Part shown: one piece after another, positions 16,177 through 24,073 of the stretch | Numbering within the stretch: the stretch's first letter is position 1 | How the letters are laid out: each line of letters begins with the position of its first letter | NCBI RefSeq assembly: GCF_032931615.1 | Contig: NZ_CP136759.1 | Coordinates: 124,001-188,000, forward strand | DNA from: Palleronia sp. LCG004 | GTDB lineage: Bacteria > Pseudomonadota > Alphaproteobacteria > Rhodobacterales > Rhodobacteraceae | DNA length: 64,000 nt | Direction of reading: 5' to 3' | The notes under the pieces: generated by a model | The model's input: only the letters and a program-made list of their open reading frames with translations | Databases searched by the model: none | Told to the model about the DNA's origin: nothing | Program-made: the position numbers and the translations under genes

Positions 16177-17586
16177 ATGAGTATTTCCGCAGCGTTCAAC
16201 AACGCCCTTACGGGGCTCGGCGCGGCCAGCCGTTCGGCGCAGGTCATCTCGTCGAACATCTCGAACGCGCTCACGCCCGGCTATGCGGCCCGCGAGGCGC
16301 AGTTCGTCTCCGGCCCGACGGGTGGCGTCCGGCTCACGGGCGTCAGCCGTGCCGTCGATCCGGCACTCCTGGCCGAGAACCGCCTCGTTGGGGCCGAAGC
16401 CGGCATGGCCGGAACCCGCCGTCAGGCGGTCGAGCGGATGTCAGAGCTGCTCGGCGAACCCGGCACCGGCAATTCGCTTTCGGGACGATTGTCGCAACTC
16501 GACGCGCAGCTCATCGAGGCGGCAAGCGATCCCGCCTCGATCAATCGCCTTACGGCGGTTGCGAACACCGCGGGCGACATCTCGGATTTCCTCAACCGGG
16601 CGAGCGACGGCGTCCAGCAGGTGATCTTCGATGCCGATCGAGATATCGGCCTGCAGGTGAAGGCCCTGAACGAAGGGTTGCAGCGGGTCGAACGGCTGAA
16701 CCGCGATATCACGACCGCCGCGATCCGGGGCGAGGATATCAATTCGCTCAAGGACATGCGCCAGCGAGAGATCGATACGATCTCGCAGATCGTTCCGGTC
16801 CGGGAACTCACGCGTCCGAACCAGGGCGTGTCCCTGATCACCACGAATGGCCAGATCCTGTTCGACGACCGGCCCGCCAAGATCGAGTTCGCGGCCGGTG
16901 GCGTGGCAGGGGCGGGGCTCGTCATCAACGATCGGCCTGTTGCCGTGACGGGCCCGCAATCGCGCATGGGTGGCGGGACGCTTTCGGGGACTTTCTCTGT
17001 CCGCGACGAGCTGGCACCATCGATGGGCCAGCAGATCGACGGGTTCGCGCGCGACCTGATAGCGCGGATGGACAATGTCCCGGGTCTGAGGCCCGCAGGT
17101 GCGCCCGGCCTCTTCACCGACGAAGGCGGCCTCTTCTCCGGGGCGGACGAGGCCGGGATCGCGGGGCGCATCACGCTCAACGCCGCGGTCGATCCGCGCA
17201 AGGGTGGCGAAGTCTGGCGGCTCCGCGACGGGCTCGGGGCAGCGGGACCGGGTGCGCAGGGTGACGGATCCCTCCTCAAGGCCACGAGGGCGGCCCTCGA
17301 CGCCAGCCGCACGTCACCTTCGTCGGCGCTCGGATCATCGGCGCTCACGCTCGGCGGACAGGCCGATTCGGTCATGTCCTTCGCCGGCGGTCAGCTGTTC
17401 CGCGCCGAGGCCGAGGAGACATTTGCGACGACGAGATCGACGGAACTGACGGGACGCATGCTCGAGAAGGGCGTCGATACCGATGCGGAGTTGCAGAACA
17501 TGCTTCTCGTCGAACAGATGTACGGGGCCAATACCAGGGTCCTCCAGGCCGCCGACACGATGCTTCAACGCCTCTTGGAGATTTGA
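16177..17586 (+). CDS. flgK: Hook-associated protein 1, FlgK
   Basis: A 469-residue hook-filament junction protein. It begins with the axial-family helix (SISAAFNNALTGLGAASRSAQVISSNISNALTPGYAAR) and ends with the coiled-coil LQNMLLVEQMYGANTRVLQAADTMLQRLLEI. It is compact for FlgK (often 480-650 residues), as is usual in Rhodobacteraceae, through a short central domain. It is secreted and caps the hook before the filament. AAGGAG is 9 nt upstream of the ATG. flgL begins 4 bp after its stop, so the two are almost certainly translated from one message. Confidence 0.94.
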   Translation: MSISAAFNNALTGLGAASRSAQVISSNISNALTPGYAAREAQFVSGPTGGVRLTGVSRAVDPALLAENRLVGAEAGMAGTRRQAVERMSELLGEPGTGNSLSGRLSQLDAQLIEAASDPASINRLTAVANTAGDISDFLNRASDGVQQVIFDADRDIGLQVKALNEGLQRVERLNRDITTAAIRGEDINSLKDMRQREIDTISQIVPVRELTRPNQGVSLITTNGQILFDDRPAKIEFAAGGVAGAGLVINDRPVAVTGPQSRMGGGTLSGTFSVRDELAPSMGQQIDGFARDLIARMDNVPGLRPAGAPGLFTDEGGLFSGADEAGIAGRITLNAAVDPRKGGEVWRLRDGLGAAGPGAQGDGSLLKATRAALDASRTSPSSALGSSALTLGGQADSVMSFAGGQLFRAEAEETFATTRSTELTGRMLEKGVDTDAELQNMLLVEQMYGANTRVLQAADTMLQRLLEI

Positions 17587-17590
17587 CGAA

Positions 17591-18598
17591 ATGTCCGTTT
17601 CGACCTTTGGCGATCTTGCTCAGTCCTATGTCATCCGCCGCGCGAACGCACGTCTCGGCCGCGAGATGCAGACCCTCAGTACCGAATTGACCACCGGGCT
17701 GAAATCCGACCGCAGATCAGCCGTTTCGGGTGATACGGGCATGATCGGCGGGATCGAGCGATCGCTCGGCCGCGTCGCCGCGCTCTCATCCGCGGCGCGC
17801 GAGGCGAACCTTCACGCCGGGGGGGTGCAGAGCATTCTCGAACGCGTTCAGGGGGAAGTGAACCGTATCAAGCCCGACCTTCTCAACAGCGGCATTCTCG
17901 GGGGAGCGGCGAGCCCGAACCTCATGGCGGAGAACGCCGAGGCGGGCTTCAAGTCCGTGGTCTCGGCCATCAACACGGCTATCGGGGGGCGCTATTCGCT
18001 TTCCGGGACCGCCACCGGCACGCCGCCCTTGCGGGACGGGGATGCGATCCTGGCGGATCTCGAGACGCTTGTCGGGGGCGCGCCCGATGCAGATACGATG
18101 ATCGCACGGATCGACGCCTATTTCGCGCCGACCGGTGCCTTCATGACGAACGATTATCAGGGCAACGACGGGACGCTCGCACCGCAGGAAGTAGCCGATG
18201 GCATGACGGTCACGATGGAGCTGCGCGCCGACGACAGCACCATTCGCGATACGCTCGCGGGGCTTGCGAAGGCCCGATTCGCCAATGCGGGCGCATTCGG
18301 CACGAAAGGCGTGGAATATGAGGCCGTCCTCCAGAATGCGGGTGCGCAGATGCTCCGCTCGAGCGACGAGCTGACCGACCATCGCGCAGTCATCGGCGCG
18401 AACGAAGGGCGCATCGAGCTTGCCGAGACGCGCAACGCCAACGAGGAGACCGCTCTTCAGAAGGCCCGTGCCGATCTGATCGGCATTGACCCTTTCGAAA
18501 CCGCTTCTCGGTTAAGGGAAACCGAACTTCAGTTGGAGACCCTGTACGCCATGACCGCACGCCTTTCTCGTCTCAGCCTCACGAACTACCTCAGATGA
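17591..18598 (+). CDS. flgL: Hook-associated protein 3, FlgL
   Basis: A 335-residue flagellin-related junction protein. The N-terminal helix (TFGDLAQSYVIRRANARLGREMQTLSTELTTG) and the C-terminal helical half (RIELAETRNANEETALQKARADLIGIDPFETASRLRETELQLETLYAMTARLSRLSLTNYLR) match the flagellin D0/D1 pattern, with a short variable core. The FGDLAQS opening rather than the usual flagellin start and the position after flgK identify it as FlgL. Its last codons overlap the flgI start by 4 bp (ATGA), indicating translational coupling. Confidence 0.9.
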   Translation: MSVSTFGDLAQSYVIRRANARLGREMQTLSTELTTGLKSDRRSAVSGDTGMIGGIERSLGRVAALSSAAREANLHAGGVQSILERVQGEVNRIKPDLLNSGILGGAASPNLMAENAEAGFKSVVSAINTAIGGRYSLSGTATGTPPLRDGDAILADLETLVGGAPDADTMIARIDAYFAPTGAFMTNDYQGNDGTLAPQEVADGMTVTMELRADDSTIRDTLAGLAKARFANAGAFGTKGVEYEAVLQNAGAQMLRSSDELTDHRAVIGANEGRIELAETRNANEETALQKARADLIGIDPFETASRLRETELQLETLYAMTARLSRLSLTNYLR

Positions 18599-19698
18599 TC
18601 AGGTTCCTCCTGACCTTCTTCGCGGGTCTCGTCATCTCCACGGCCGTGATCGCCGCACCGGTCCGCATCAAGGACCTAGTGGAATTCGACGGCGTGCGCG
18701 GCAACGACCTGGTCGGCTACGGCCTTGTCGTGGGCCTGAACGGCACGGGCGACGGCTTGAGGAACTCTCCCTTCACCGAAGAGATCATGGCCAACATGCT
18801 CGAACGGTTGGGCGTCAACGTGACGGGCGAACAGTTCCGTCCCAAGAACGTCGCGGCCGTCCTCGTTACCGCCGAACTCCCGCCATTCTCTCGCGCGGGC
18901 AGCCAGATCGATGTGACGGTCTCGGCCATCGGCGATGCGACGTCGCTTCTGGGCGGCACGCTCGTCATGACGCCGCTCAACGCCGCAGACGGTCAGATCT
19001 ATGCGGTGGCCCAGGGCACGATCATTGCCGGTGGTGCATCGGCACAGGGCGACGCCGCGACGGTCACGACCGGCGTGCCGACAGCAGGGTCAATCCCCTC
19101 CGGCGGCCGGGTCGAGCGCGAGATCGACTTCGATTTCGGATCGCTCACCGATATCCGGCTGGCCCTCCGGACGCCCGACTTCACCACCGCCGCGCGGATC
19201 GAGCAGGCGATCAACGGCGATCTCAACCGTGCGGTTGCCGTCATGCTCGATGCGGGTACCGTTCAGGTCAACATCGCGGCGACTCAGGCCCCGTCGCCCG
19301 CCCACGCGATCGGCCGGATCGAGAACATCCGTGTCGAGCCCGAGCGCAGTGCGCGTGTCGTGGTCGATCAGCGCTCGGGCACGATCGTGATGGGAGAGGA
19401 TGTCCGCATCAGCCGCGTCGCGGTCAGCCAGGGTGGCCTAACGATCCGCGTCGAAGAGGCACCTGCGGTCATTCAACCGAACCCGTTCGCTCCGGGCCAG
19501 ACCGTGGTCGTGCCGCGCACGAATGCCGCGATCGAGGAGGAGCCGGGGATCGGCCTCGCCGAGGTTCCGGACGGCACGTCCCTTTCGGACGTGGTCGCGG
19601 GGCTCAACGCGCTGGGCGTGGCACCGCGCGACATGATCGACATCCTCAAGAGCATCAAGGCCGCGGGTGCGCTCCACGCCGATTTCATCGTGCAATAG
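18595..19698 (+). CDS. flgI: Flagellar P-ring protein FlgI
   Basis: A 367-residue periplasmic protein that builds the P ring in the peptidoglycan layer. The signal peptide covers about residues 1-21 (cleavage before APVRIKDL). The FlgI hallmark RGNDLVGYGLVVGLNGTGDGLRNSPFTEEIMANMLERLGV follows, and the C-terminal half carries GTIVMGEDVRISRVAVSQGGLTI and DVVAGLNALGVAPRDMIDILKSIKAAGALHADFI. It is the last gene of the motB-flgE-flgK-flgL-flgI run; no flgH, fliP or other flagellar gene follows. Its end overlaps the convergent bchO gene by 14 bp with no space for a separate terminator. Confidence 0.96.
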   Translation: MIRFLLTFFAGLVISTAVIAAPVRIKDLVEFDGVRGNDLVGYGLVVGLNGTGDGLRNSPFTEEIMANMLERLGVNVTGEQFRPKNVAAVLVTAELPPFSRAGSQIDVTVSAIGDATSLLGGTLVMTPLNAADGQIYAVAQGTIIAGGASAQGDAATVTTGVPTAGSIPSGGRVEREIDFDFGSLTDIRLALRTPDFTTAARIEQAINGDLNRAVAVMLDAGTVQVNIAATQAPSPAHAIGRIENIRVEPERSARVVVDQRSGTIVMGEDVRISRVAVSQGGLTIRVEEAPAVIQPNPFAPGQTVVVPRTNAAIEEEPGIGLAEVPDGTSLSDVVAGLNALGVAPRDMIDILKSIKAAGALHADFIVQ

Positions 19699-20569
19699 GG
19701 ACAGCCTCGCGCGAGAGTGTATCGAGAACGACCGAGGCGGTCATGTCGGCCGCTTCCTCGTGGACGAGATGACCATAGGGGCCCATCGATAGGTGGACCC
19801 CGTCCCGTGCGATCCGTGCCGCCCGGGCAGAGATCGCGGGCGAGACCGTCGCATCCCGCTCCCCGGTCAGCAATGTCAGACGCCCGGGATAGCGCCGGAC
19901 CTCGTCGTCGAAACCGCGCGTCGACCACTGCGCCATCATCGACAATGCGCCGTCGATCTGCGTCGGATCGCCAAGCAGAACACGATATCGCGCGATGCTT
20001 TCGGTATCGAGCATCGATCCGGTATTGCCGAGCAACTGTTCCACCCGGCCATTGCTGCGGGCCAGTCGCGCGAGCCCTGTGGTCAGGCCCGGCATTGCGG
20101 CCATTGCGCGCGCGGCCATGGGAAAGAGCCATCCCGCCGCGCCGTCGAATGCGCTGAGGGCCGCATTGATTCCGATAATAAGAGCGACATCGGAATTCCG
20201 CTCGGGCGACGTCGCCATCTCAAGCGCGAGTGCCGCACCGGCGGAATGGCCGATGATCGCCCGAGGCGCAATATCCTCGGCCCCAAGGAGAGACCAGAGA
20301 TCCGCGGCCATCAGCGCGGGCCGGCTGCGGTGACGACTTCCCAACCGGGTAAAGCCGTGCCCCGGCAGATCCACCGCGACGACGCGATGCGCTTCGGCCA
20401 GTCGGTCGAACAATCCCGCCCAGCTATGGGTAGAGGCTCCGGTGCCATGAAGAAGAAGCAGAACCGGACCCGAGCCCTTTTCCTGCATGTGCCAGAGATG
20501 CGGACGGCTCTCGACGCGCCGCGAGACGTCGCGATGCGGCCAGTCTGCCGGCATGTTCTCCCACTCCAT
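19685..20569 (-). CDS. bchO: BchO, magnesium chelatase-associated alpha/beta hydrolase
   Basis: A 294-residue alpha/beta-hydrolase. The oxyanion region LLLLHGTGASTHSW is near residue 38, the nucleophile motif GHSAGAALAL near 105, and the catalytic His lies in GHLVHEEA close to the C-terminus. BchO accompanies the BchIDH chelatase in purple bacteria; its exact reaction is not established. Start: ATG 20569, one base from the bchD stop and giving the expected MEWENMPADWPHRDVSR opening; an ATG 15 nt later is also possible. It ends the crtA-bchI-bchD-bchO operon and converges on flgI with a 14 bp overlap. Confidence 0.92.
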   Translation of the reverse strand: MEWENMPADWPHRDVSRRVESRPHLWHMQEKGSGPVLLLLHGTGASTHSWAGLFDRLAEAHRVVAVDLPGHGFTRLGSRHRSRPALMAADLWSLLGAEDIAPRAIIGHSAGAALALEMATSPERNSDVALIIGINAALSAFDGAAGWLFPMAARAMAAMPGLTTGLARLARSNGRVEQLLGNTGSMLDTESIARYRVLLGDPTQIDGALSMMAQWSTRGFDDEVRRYPGRLTLLTGERDATVSPAISARAARIARDGVHLSMGPYGHLVHEEAADMTASVVLDTLSREAVPIAR

Positions 20570-20570
20570 C

Positions 20571-22232
20571 TCAGCCCGCCATGATCGGCGCGACGGCCCG
20601 CCCGAGCCGCGCGGCATCCGCGCGTGGCAGCGGCAGATAGTGCGCCGCCATCGCGTCTGCGAGTGCGGCGAGGTCCGGCGTGGGGCGTCGGCCCGTATCG
20701 ATCACGATGCCGCCGGGACAAAGGGCGAGGATCTGCGCCGCTGCAAGGCGCGCATCGCGTGCCGCCGCCTGCCGATCCGCCGCCCCGTCGAGCGCGATAT
20801 TGGCCCGTCCATCGGTCAACAGCGCCAGTGACGGCGTGAAGCCGCGCCCGCGAACCTGGCGCGCCAGGTTTGCTGCTGTGAACAATCCGGCGGCCAAAGG
20901 TGTCCCGCCTCCGCCCGGAAGGGCAGCCAGCCGCTTTCGCGTCTGGACGAGCGATCGTGTCGGTGGCAGCAGGATTTCGGCCCCGGTGCCTCGAAACGCG
21001 ACGAGCGCGACATGATCGCGGCGTGCATAAGCCTGCGACAGCAAGATCTCGATCGCGCCTTTTGCCTCCGCGAGCCGGCTCATCGCCTGAGAGCCTGACG
21101 CATCGACGACGAAGATCAGCAGGCGGTCGGATTTCTGCTCGAACTGGCGGACATGCAGATCCTCGAGCCGGAGCGTCAGACGCTGCTCGGGTCCTGCGCC
21201 GCCCCTGACCTTCTGCCATGGAGCCGCCGCGCGCAGCGTCGCGGCGAGGTCGAGGCGTGCTGCATCCGAGGGGCGTCCCTGCCGCGCGGGCAGGGGGCGA
21301 CCGCGCCGGTTGCTGCGGATCGCCGCGCCGGATCCGCGCGCGGCGCTCTGGACCCGTGCCGCCCGTCCGGCGGCAAGAGCGCGGAGCAGATCGGCGGGAA
21401 GTTCGGCGCGAGCGGCATCGACCAGCATGTCCTGCGGGGGGGTGCCCTGCATCGCGTCGTCCTGCGGGGGCTCCGGCGGTTCGACCGCATCGTCGTCGGG
21501 GGGTGCGTCACTTTGGTCCGGCGGCGCATCCTCGGCCGCAAGGGCCCGATGTGCGAGCGTCAGTTCGACCGCGCGGCGCAGATCGTCGATTTCCACCCGG
21601 TCGCGCCCGGCCAGCGCCGCGAGGCCGCGCGCCGCTTGCGCGGCCAGCATCGGCGCGCGCAGGCTCCGGATTCCCAGTGACATTGCCGTCGCCACCAGGG
21701 TTTGCCGGTCGTCGTCGGTGAGCATGACGCGCGCGCGCCGCGCGCGCGCCGCGTCGAGATTGCGGAGCTCCACCTGGCCGAGATCCGCCAGTCGGAGGTC
21801 CGACAGATCGAGGAAAAGGCTCAGCCGATCGACGAGCGGCGCGGCCAGTGTCTCGTCCTCGCCCGCCGCCTCGTCCAGTACGAGAAGGGCGGTCTCGCGT
21901 CGGTCGATCGCCTGTCCCAGGCGCGCAGCCAGGCCCGGCGCTGTCCTCTCGGCCATGCCGAGGCAGATCAGATCCCCGCGTGCCAGAATTCCGTCACGTT
22001 CGACGGGCCGCCCGAGTGCGAGTGTCGCGGCAAGGTCCATTCCGCCATCGAGCGTCTCGTCGGCGATATTCGGCGTGATGCGCCGGGCCCCGAGCGGTGC
22101 CAGCAGGTCGAGCACCCGATCGCGGGCCGGGCCCGGCCTTGAGCGGATCCAGATGCCCCCCATGGCCTTCGGGTCGAGTGCGAAGAGCCGTAGAGCGTCC
22201 CGCACCCGCGCCCAGCCGGGTGATCCGCTCAT
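20571..22232 (-). CDS. bchD: Magnesium chelatase subunit BchD
   Basis: A 553-residue subunit of the ATP-dependent Mg-protoporphyrin IX chelatase, the first committed step of bacteriochlorophyll synthesis. The N-terminal third is an inactive AAA+ module with no intact Walker A. A proline/aspartate-rich acidic linker follows (roughly residues 285-325, PPDDDAVEPPEPPQ), and the C-terminal half is an integrin-I-like domain with the MIDAS motif DASGS and GGGGTPLAAGL and TDGRAN. BchD forms a double hexamer with BchI and contacts BchH. Its ATG overlaps the bchI stop by 4 bp (ATGA). A low-complexity GC-alternating stretch near 21729-21753 only encodes Arg/Ala repeats. Confidence 0.96.
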   Translation of the reverse strand: MSGSPGWARVRDALRLFALDPKAMGGIWIRSRPGPARDRVLDLLAPLGARRITPNIADETLDGGMDLAATLALGRPVERDGILARGDLICLGMAERTAPGLAARLGQAIDRRETALLVLDEAAGEDETLAAPLVDRLSLFLDLSDLRLADLGQVELRNLDAARARRARVMLTDDDRQTLVATAMSLGIRSLRAPMLAAQAARGLAALAGRDRVEIDDLRRAVELTLAHRALAAEDAPPDQSDAPPDDDAVEPPEPPQDDAMQGTPPQDMLVDAARAELPADLLRALAAGRAARVQSAARGSGAAIRSNRRGRPLPARQGRPSDAARLDLAATLRAAAPWQKVRGGAGPEQRLTLRLEDLHVRQFEQKSDRLLIFVVDASGSQAMSRLAEAKGAIEILLSQAYARRDHVALVAFRGTGAEILLPPTRSLVQTRKRLAALPGGGGTPLAAGLFTAANLARQVRGRGFTPSLALLTDGRANIALDGAADRQAAARDARLAAAQILALCPGGIVIDTGRRPTPDLAALADAMAAHYLPLPRADAARLGRAVAPIMAG

Positions 22233-23254
22233 TCCGCGGCGGCCCGCCGGGGGCCCAGCACCTCGGTCACGATCCGGTCGACCCTTGCCGCGGTCCCGGC
22301 CTCGTCCATCGGGTCGCGGCGCAGACGGTGCTGCAACGCCATCGCCGCCACGCGGCGCAGATGGTCGCGGCCGATCAGGGTCGCACCCTCGAACGCAGCC
22401 TCGGCGCGGGCAGTCCTGAGGAGCGTCAGTTCGCCCCTGAGCCCGTCCGAGCCGAGCGCGATGCAGATAGCCGCGCAATCGTGCAGGATCTCCTCGGGTG
22501 TCTCGACCATGGGCAGCATCTTGCGGGCGGCGACGATCGCCTCGCGCAGGGTTGTGTCTTCTGCATCCCAGTGCCGCGCGAAGCTCCTTGGGTCGCGGTC
22601 GAACGCGTCGCGCCGCCGCATGACCTCTACCCGTGTCCCGACATCCTGCGGCGAGGTCACGTCGACCGACAGGCCGAAGCGGTCGAGGAGCTGTGGCCTG
22701 AGTTCGCCCTCTTCGGGATTGCCGGAGCCCACGAGGACGAAGCGCGCGTCGTGGCGGATCGACATTCCCTCGCGCTCGACAAGGTTCTCGCCCGATTGCG
22801 CGACGTCGAGCAGCAAATCGACGATGTGGTCCTCGAGCAGGTTGACCTCGTCGATATAGAGGTATCCGCGATTGGCGCGTGCGAGCAGGCCGGGTTGGAA
22901 TGCTTTCTCGCCGCGGGTGAGAGCGCGTTCGATATCGAGTGCCCCGGTCACGCGATCCTCGGTCACGCCGAGCGGCAGGTCGACCACCGGTGTCGGTCGC
23001 GTCACAATCTTCGCTGATCCGATCTCGGCCCAGTCAGGACAATCGGTCTTGCGCGCGGAATTGACGGGGCATCCATCGACCACACGCATCTTCGGCAGGA
23101 GGGCGGCAAGCGCGCGTACGGCCGTCGATTTCCCGGTGCCGCGATCGCCGAGGACGAGTACGCCGCCGATCCGCGCGTCGATCGCGGTCAGCACCATCGC
23201 GCGCTTCATGTCGTCCTGCCCGACGATGGCAGAGAAGGGGAAGGTCCGGCTCAT
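22229..23254 (-). CDS. bchI: Magnesium chelatase ATPase subunit BchI
   Basis: A 341-residue AAA+ ATPase. Walker A is GDRGTGKST (about 37-45), Walker B is LYIDEVNLL (about 138-146), sensor-1 lies in VLVGSGNPEEGELRPQLLDRFGL, and the C-terminal lid is helical. It powers Mg2+ insertion into protoporphyrin IX together with BchD and BchH. Starts and stops overlap its neighbours on both sides: the ATG overlaps the crtA stop and its own stop overlaps the bchD ATG, each by 4 bp. It should be expressed with crtA from the PpsR-type control region at 23971-24073. Confidence 0.97.
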   Translation of the reverse strand: MSRTFPFSAIVGQDDMKRAMVLTAIDARIGGVLVLGDRGTGKSTAVRALAALLPKMRVVDGCPVNSARKTDCPDWAEIGSAKIVTRPTPVVDLPLGVTEDRVTGALDIERALTRGEKAFQPGLLARANRGYLYIDEVNLLEDHIVDLLLDVAQSGENLVEREGMSIRHDARFVLVGSGNPEEGELRPQLLDRFGLSVDVTSPQDVGTRVEVMRRRDAFDRDPRSFARHWDAEDTTLREAIVAARKMLPMVETPEEILHDCAAICIALGSDGLRGELTLLRTARAEAAFEGATLIGRDHLRRVAAMALQHRLRRDPMDEAGTAARVDRIVTEVLGPRRAAAE

Positions 23255-23970
23255 GCGGCCATTCCCGGTATTGCCCGTGCGCCCGACCACGTGCCTTCGG
23301 TCCCGATGACACGGAAACGGGCATAAAGTTCCTCGGAGAACCACCCGCCGTCGCGGACTGCGCGGATGGCTCGGGCATGGGGGCCGTCGCGCCGGGCGAA
23401 CTCGGCCATCGTATCCGCGTCGGGCCAGACCGAGAAGGTCGCCTGATGCAGCCAGGGAAGCGCGCTGATCCCGATCTTGAAGGCGACGTTGCCATCCTTC
23501 GCAACCGCATCCGAAATTCTGGGCACGCGCTTCCAGAATGGGGCGAGGTGCCGGGTCCGGATCGTCGCGCGGGTCAGCGCCGCGAGGGGCCCCTCTGTCT
23601 CGGGGCCGGCATCGAAGGGCTGTCGCCCCGACCACGCACCGCGTGCCGAGACGGGTCGAAGATAGAGCGTCCAGCTTTCGGCCGCACGGGCGCGCCAGCG
23701 GCGGAAGACGCCAGCCTCGGCCAGCTGCCTGCGGGCAGTGGTCTCGTCCGGCCAGCAGGCGAGGATCGCCCAAATCGATGGTTCGGGAACGGCCGCGAAG
23801 CCGTCGCCGCTTCCCGAGCCACAGAGTTTCCAGAACCGGCATTCGGAAAGGCGCCAGAGCGGCCAGCGGGCAAAGGTCATCTGGCCGAATGCCCAGATCC
23901 GCGCGCGCCACGTATCGAAGCGGTGAAAGGACAGCGTCACGGTTTGGATGGCGACCCCTCCCGAAGGCAT
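23251..23970 (-). CDS. crtA: Spheroidene monooxygenase CrtA
   Basis: A 239-residue CrtA enzyme, which adds a keto group to spheroidene to give spheroidenone under oxic conditions. Recognisable blocks are TLSFHRFDTWRARIWAFGQM at the N-terminus, RLSECRFWKLCGSGSGDGF, YLRPVSARGAWSG and a C-terminal W.SEELYARFRV. It is a soluble or peripherally bound, haem-dependent monooxygenase in the family. The ATG at 23970 gives the standard length; longer in-frame reading would run through the promoter. It heads the crtA-bchI-bchD-bchO operon, divergent from crtI, with two PpsR-type palindromes between. Confidence 0.95.
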   Translation of the reverse strand: MPSGGVAIQTVTLSFHRFDTWRARIWAFGQMTFARWPLWRLSECRFWKLCGSGSGDGFAAVPEPSIWAILACWPDETTARRQLAEAGVFRRWRARAAESWTLYLRPVSARGAWSGRQPFDAGPETEGPLAALTRATIRTRHLAPFWKRVPRISDAVAKDGNVAFKIGISALPWLHQATFSVWPDADTMAEFARRDGPHARAIRAVRDGGWFSEELYARFRVIGTEGTWSGARAIPGMAA

Positions 23971-23977
23971 CGTGCGG

Positions 23978-23995
23978 TGTAAACGCAGTCTGACA
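23978..23995. promoter_or_regulatory. PpsR/CrtJ-type operator 1 (TGT-N12-ACA), crtA-proximal
   Basis: TGTAAACGCAGTCTGACA matches the TGT-N12-ACA palindrome bound by the redox/light repressor PpsR (CrtJ) in purple bacteria. It lies 8 bp upstream of the crtA start and so would cover the crtA promoter or leader. The second site is 61 bp away centre to centre, close to six helical turns, compatible with cooperative tetramer binding. The regulator gene itself is not in the window. Confidence 0.8.
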
Positions 23996-24038
23996 TCTCT
24001 GCGCGCTTTTGCAACGGGGGCCGGTCGCGATCTGCGAT

Positions 24039-24056
24039 TGTCAGGTTCGGTTGACA
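24039..24056. promoter_or_regulatory. PpsR/CrtJ-type operator 2 (TGT-N12-ACA), crtI-proximal
   Basis: TGTCAGGTTCGGTTGACA is a near-ideal PpsR site with the fully symmetric TGTCA...TGACA arms. It ends 17 bp before the crtI ATG, so binding would block the crtI promoter region or early elongation. A weak -35/-10 pair for crtI, TTGCAA at 24009-24014 and TGCGAT at 24033-24038 with 18 bp between, lies just upstream and overlaps neither palindrome. Confidence 0.85.
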
Positions 24057-24073
24057 CAGCTAGGCTCGATCCC

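Noticed and set aside
21729..21753. Alternating GC tract (GCGCGCGC...) in bchD
   Set aside because: It only encodes Ala/Arg repeats in the BchD sequence and there is no regulatory context.
24051..24056. Perfect TTGACA as a possible -35 for crtI
   Set aside because: Only 17 bp separate it from the crtI ATG, leaving no room for a -10 and a leader. It is better explained as one arm of the PpsR-type palindrome.
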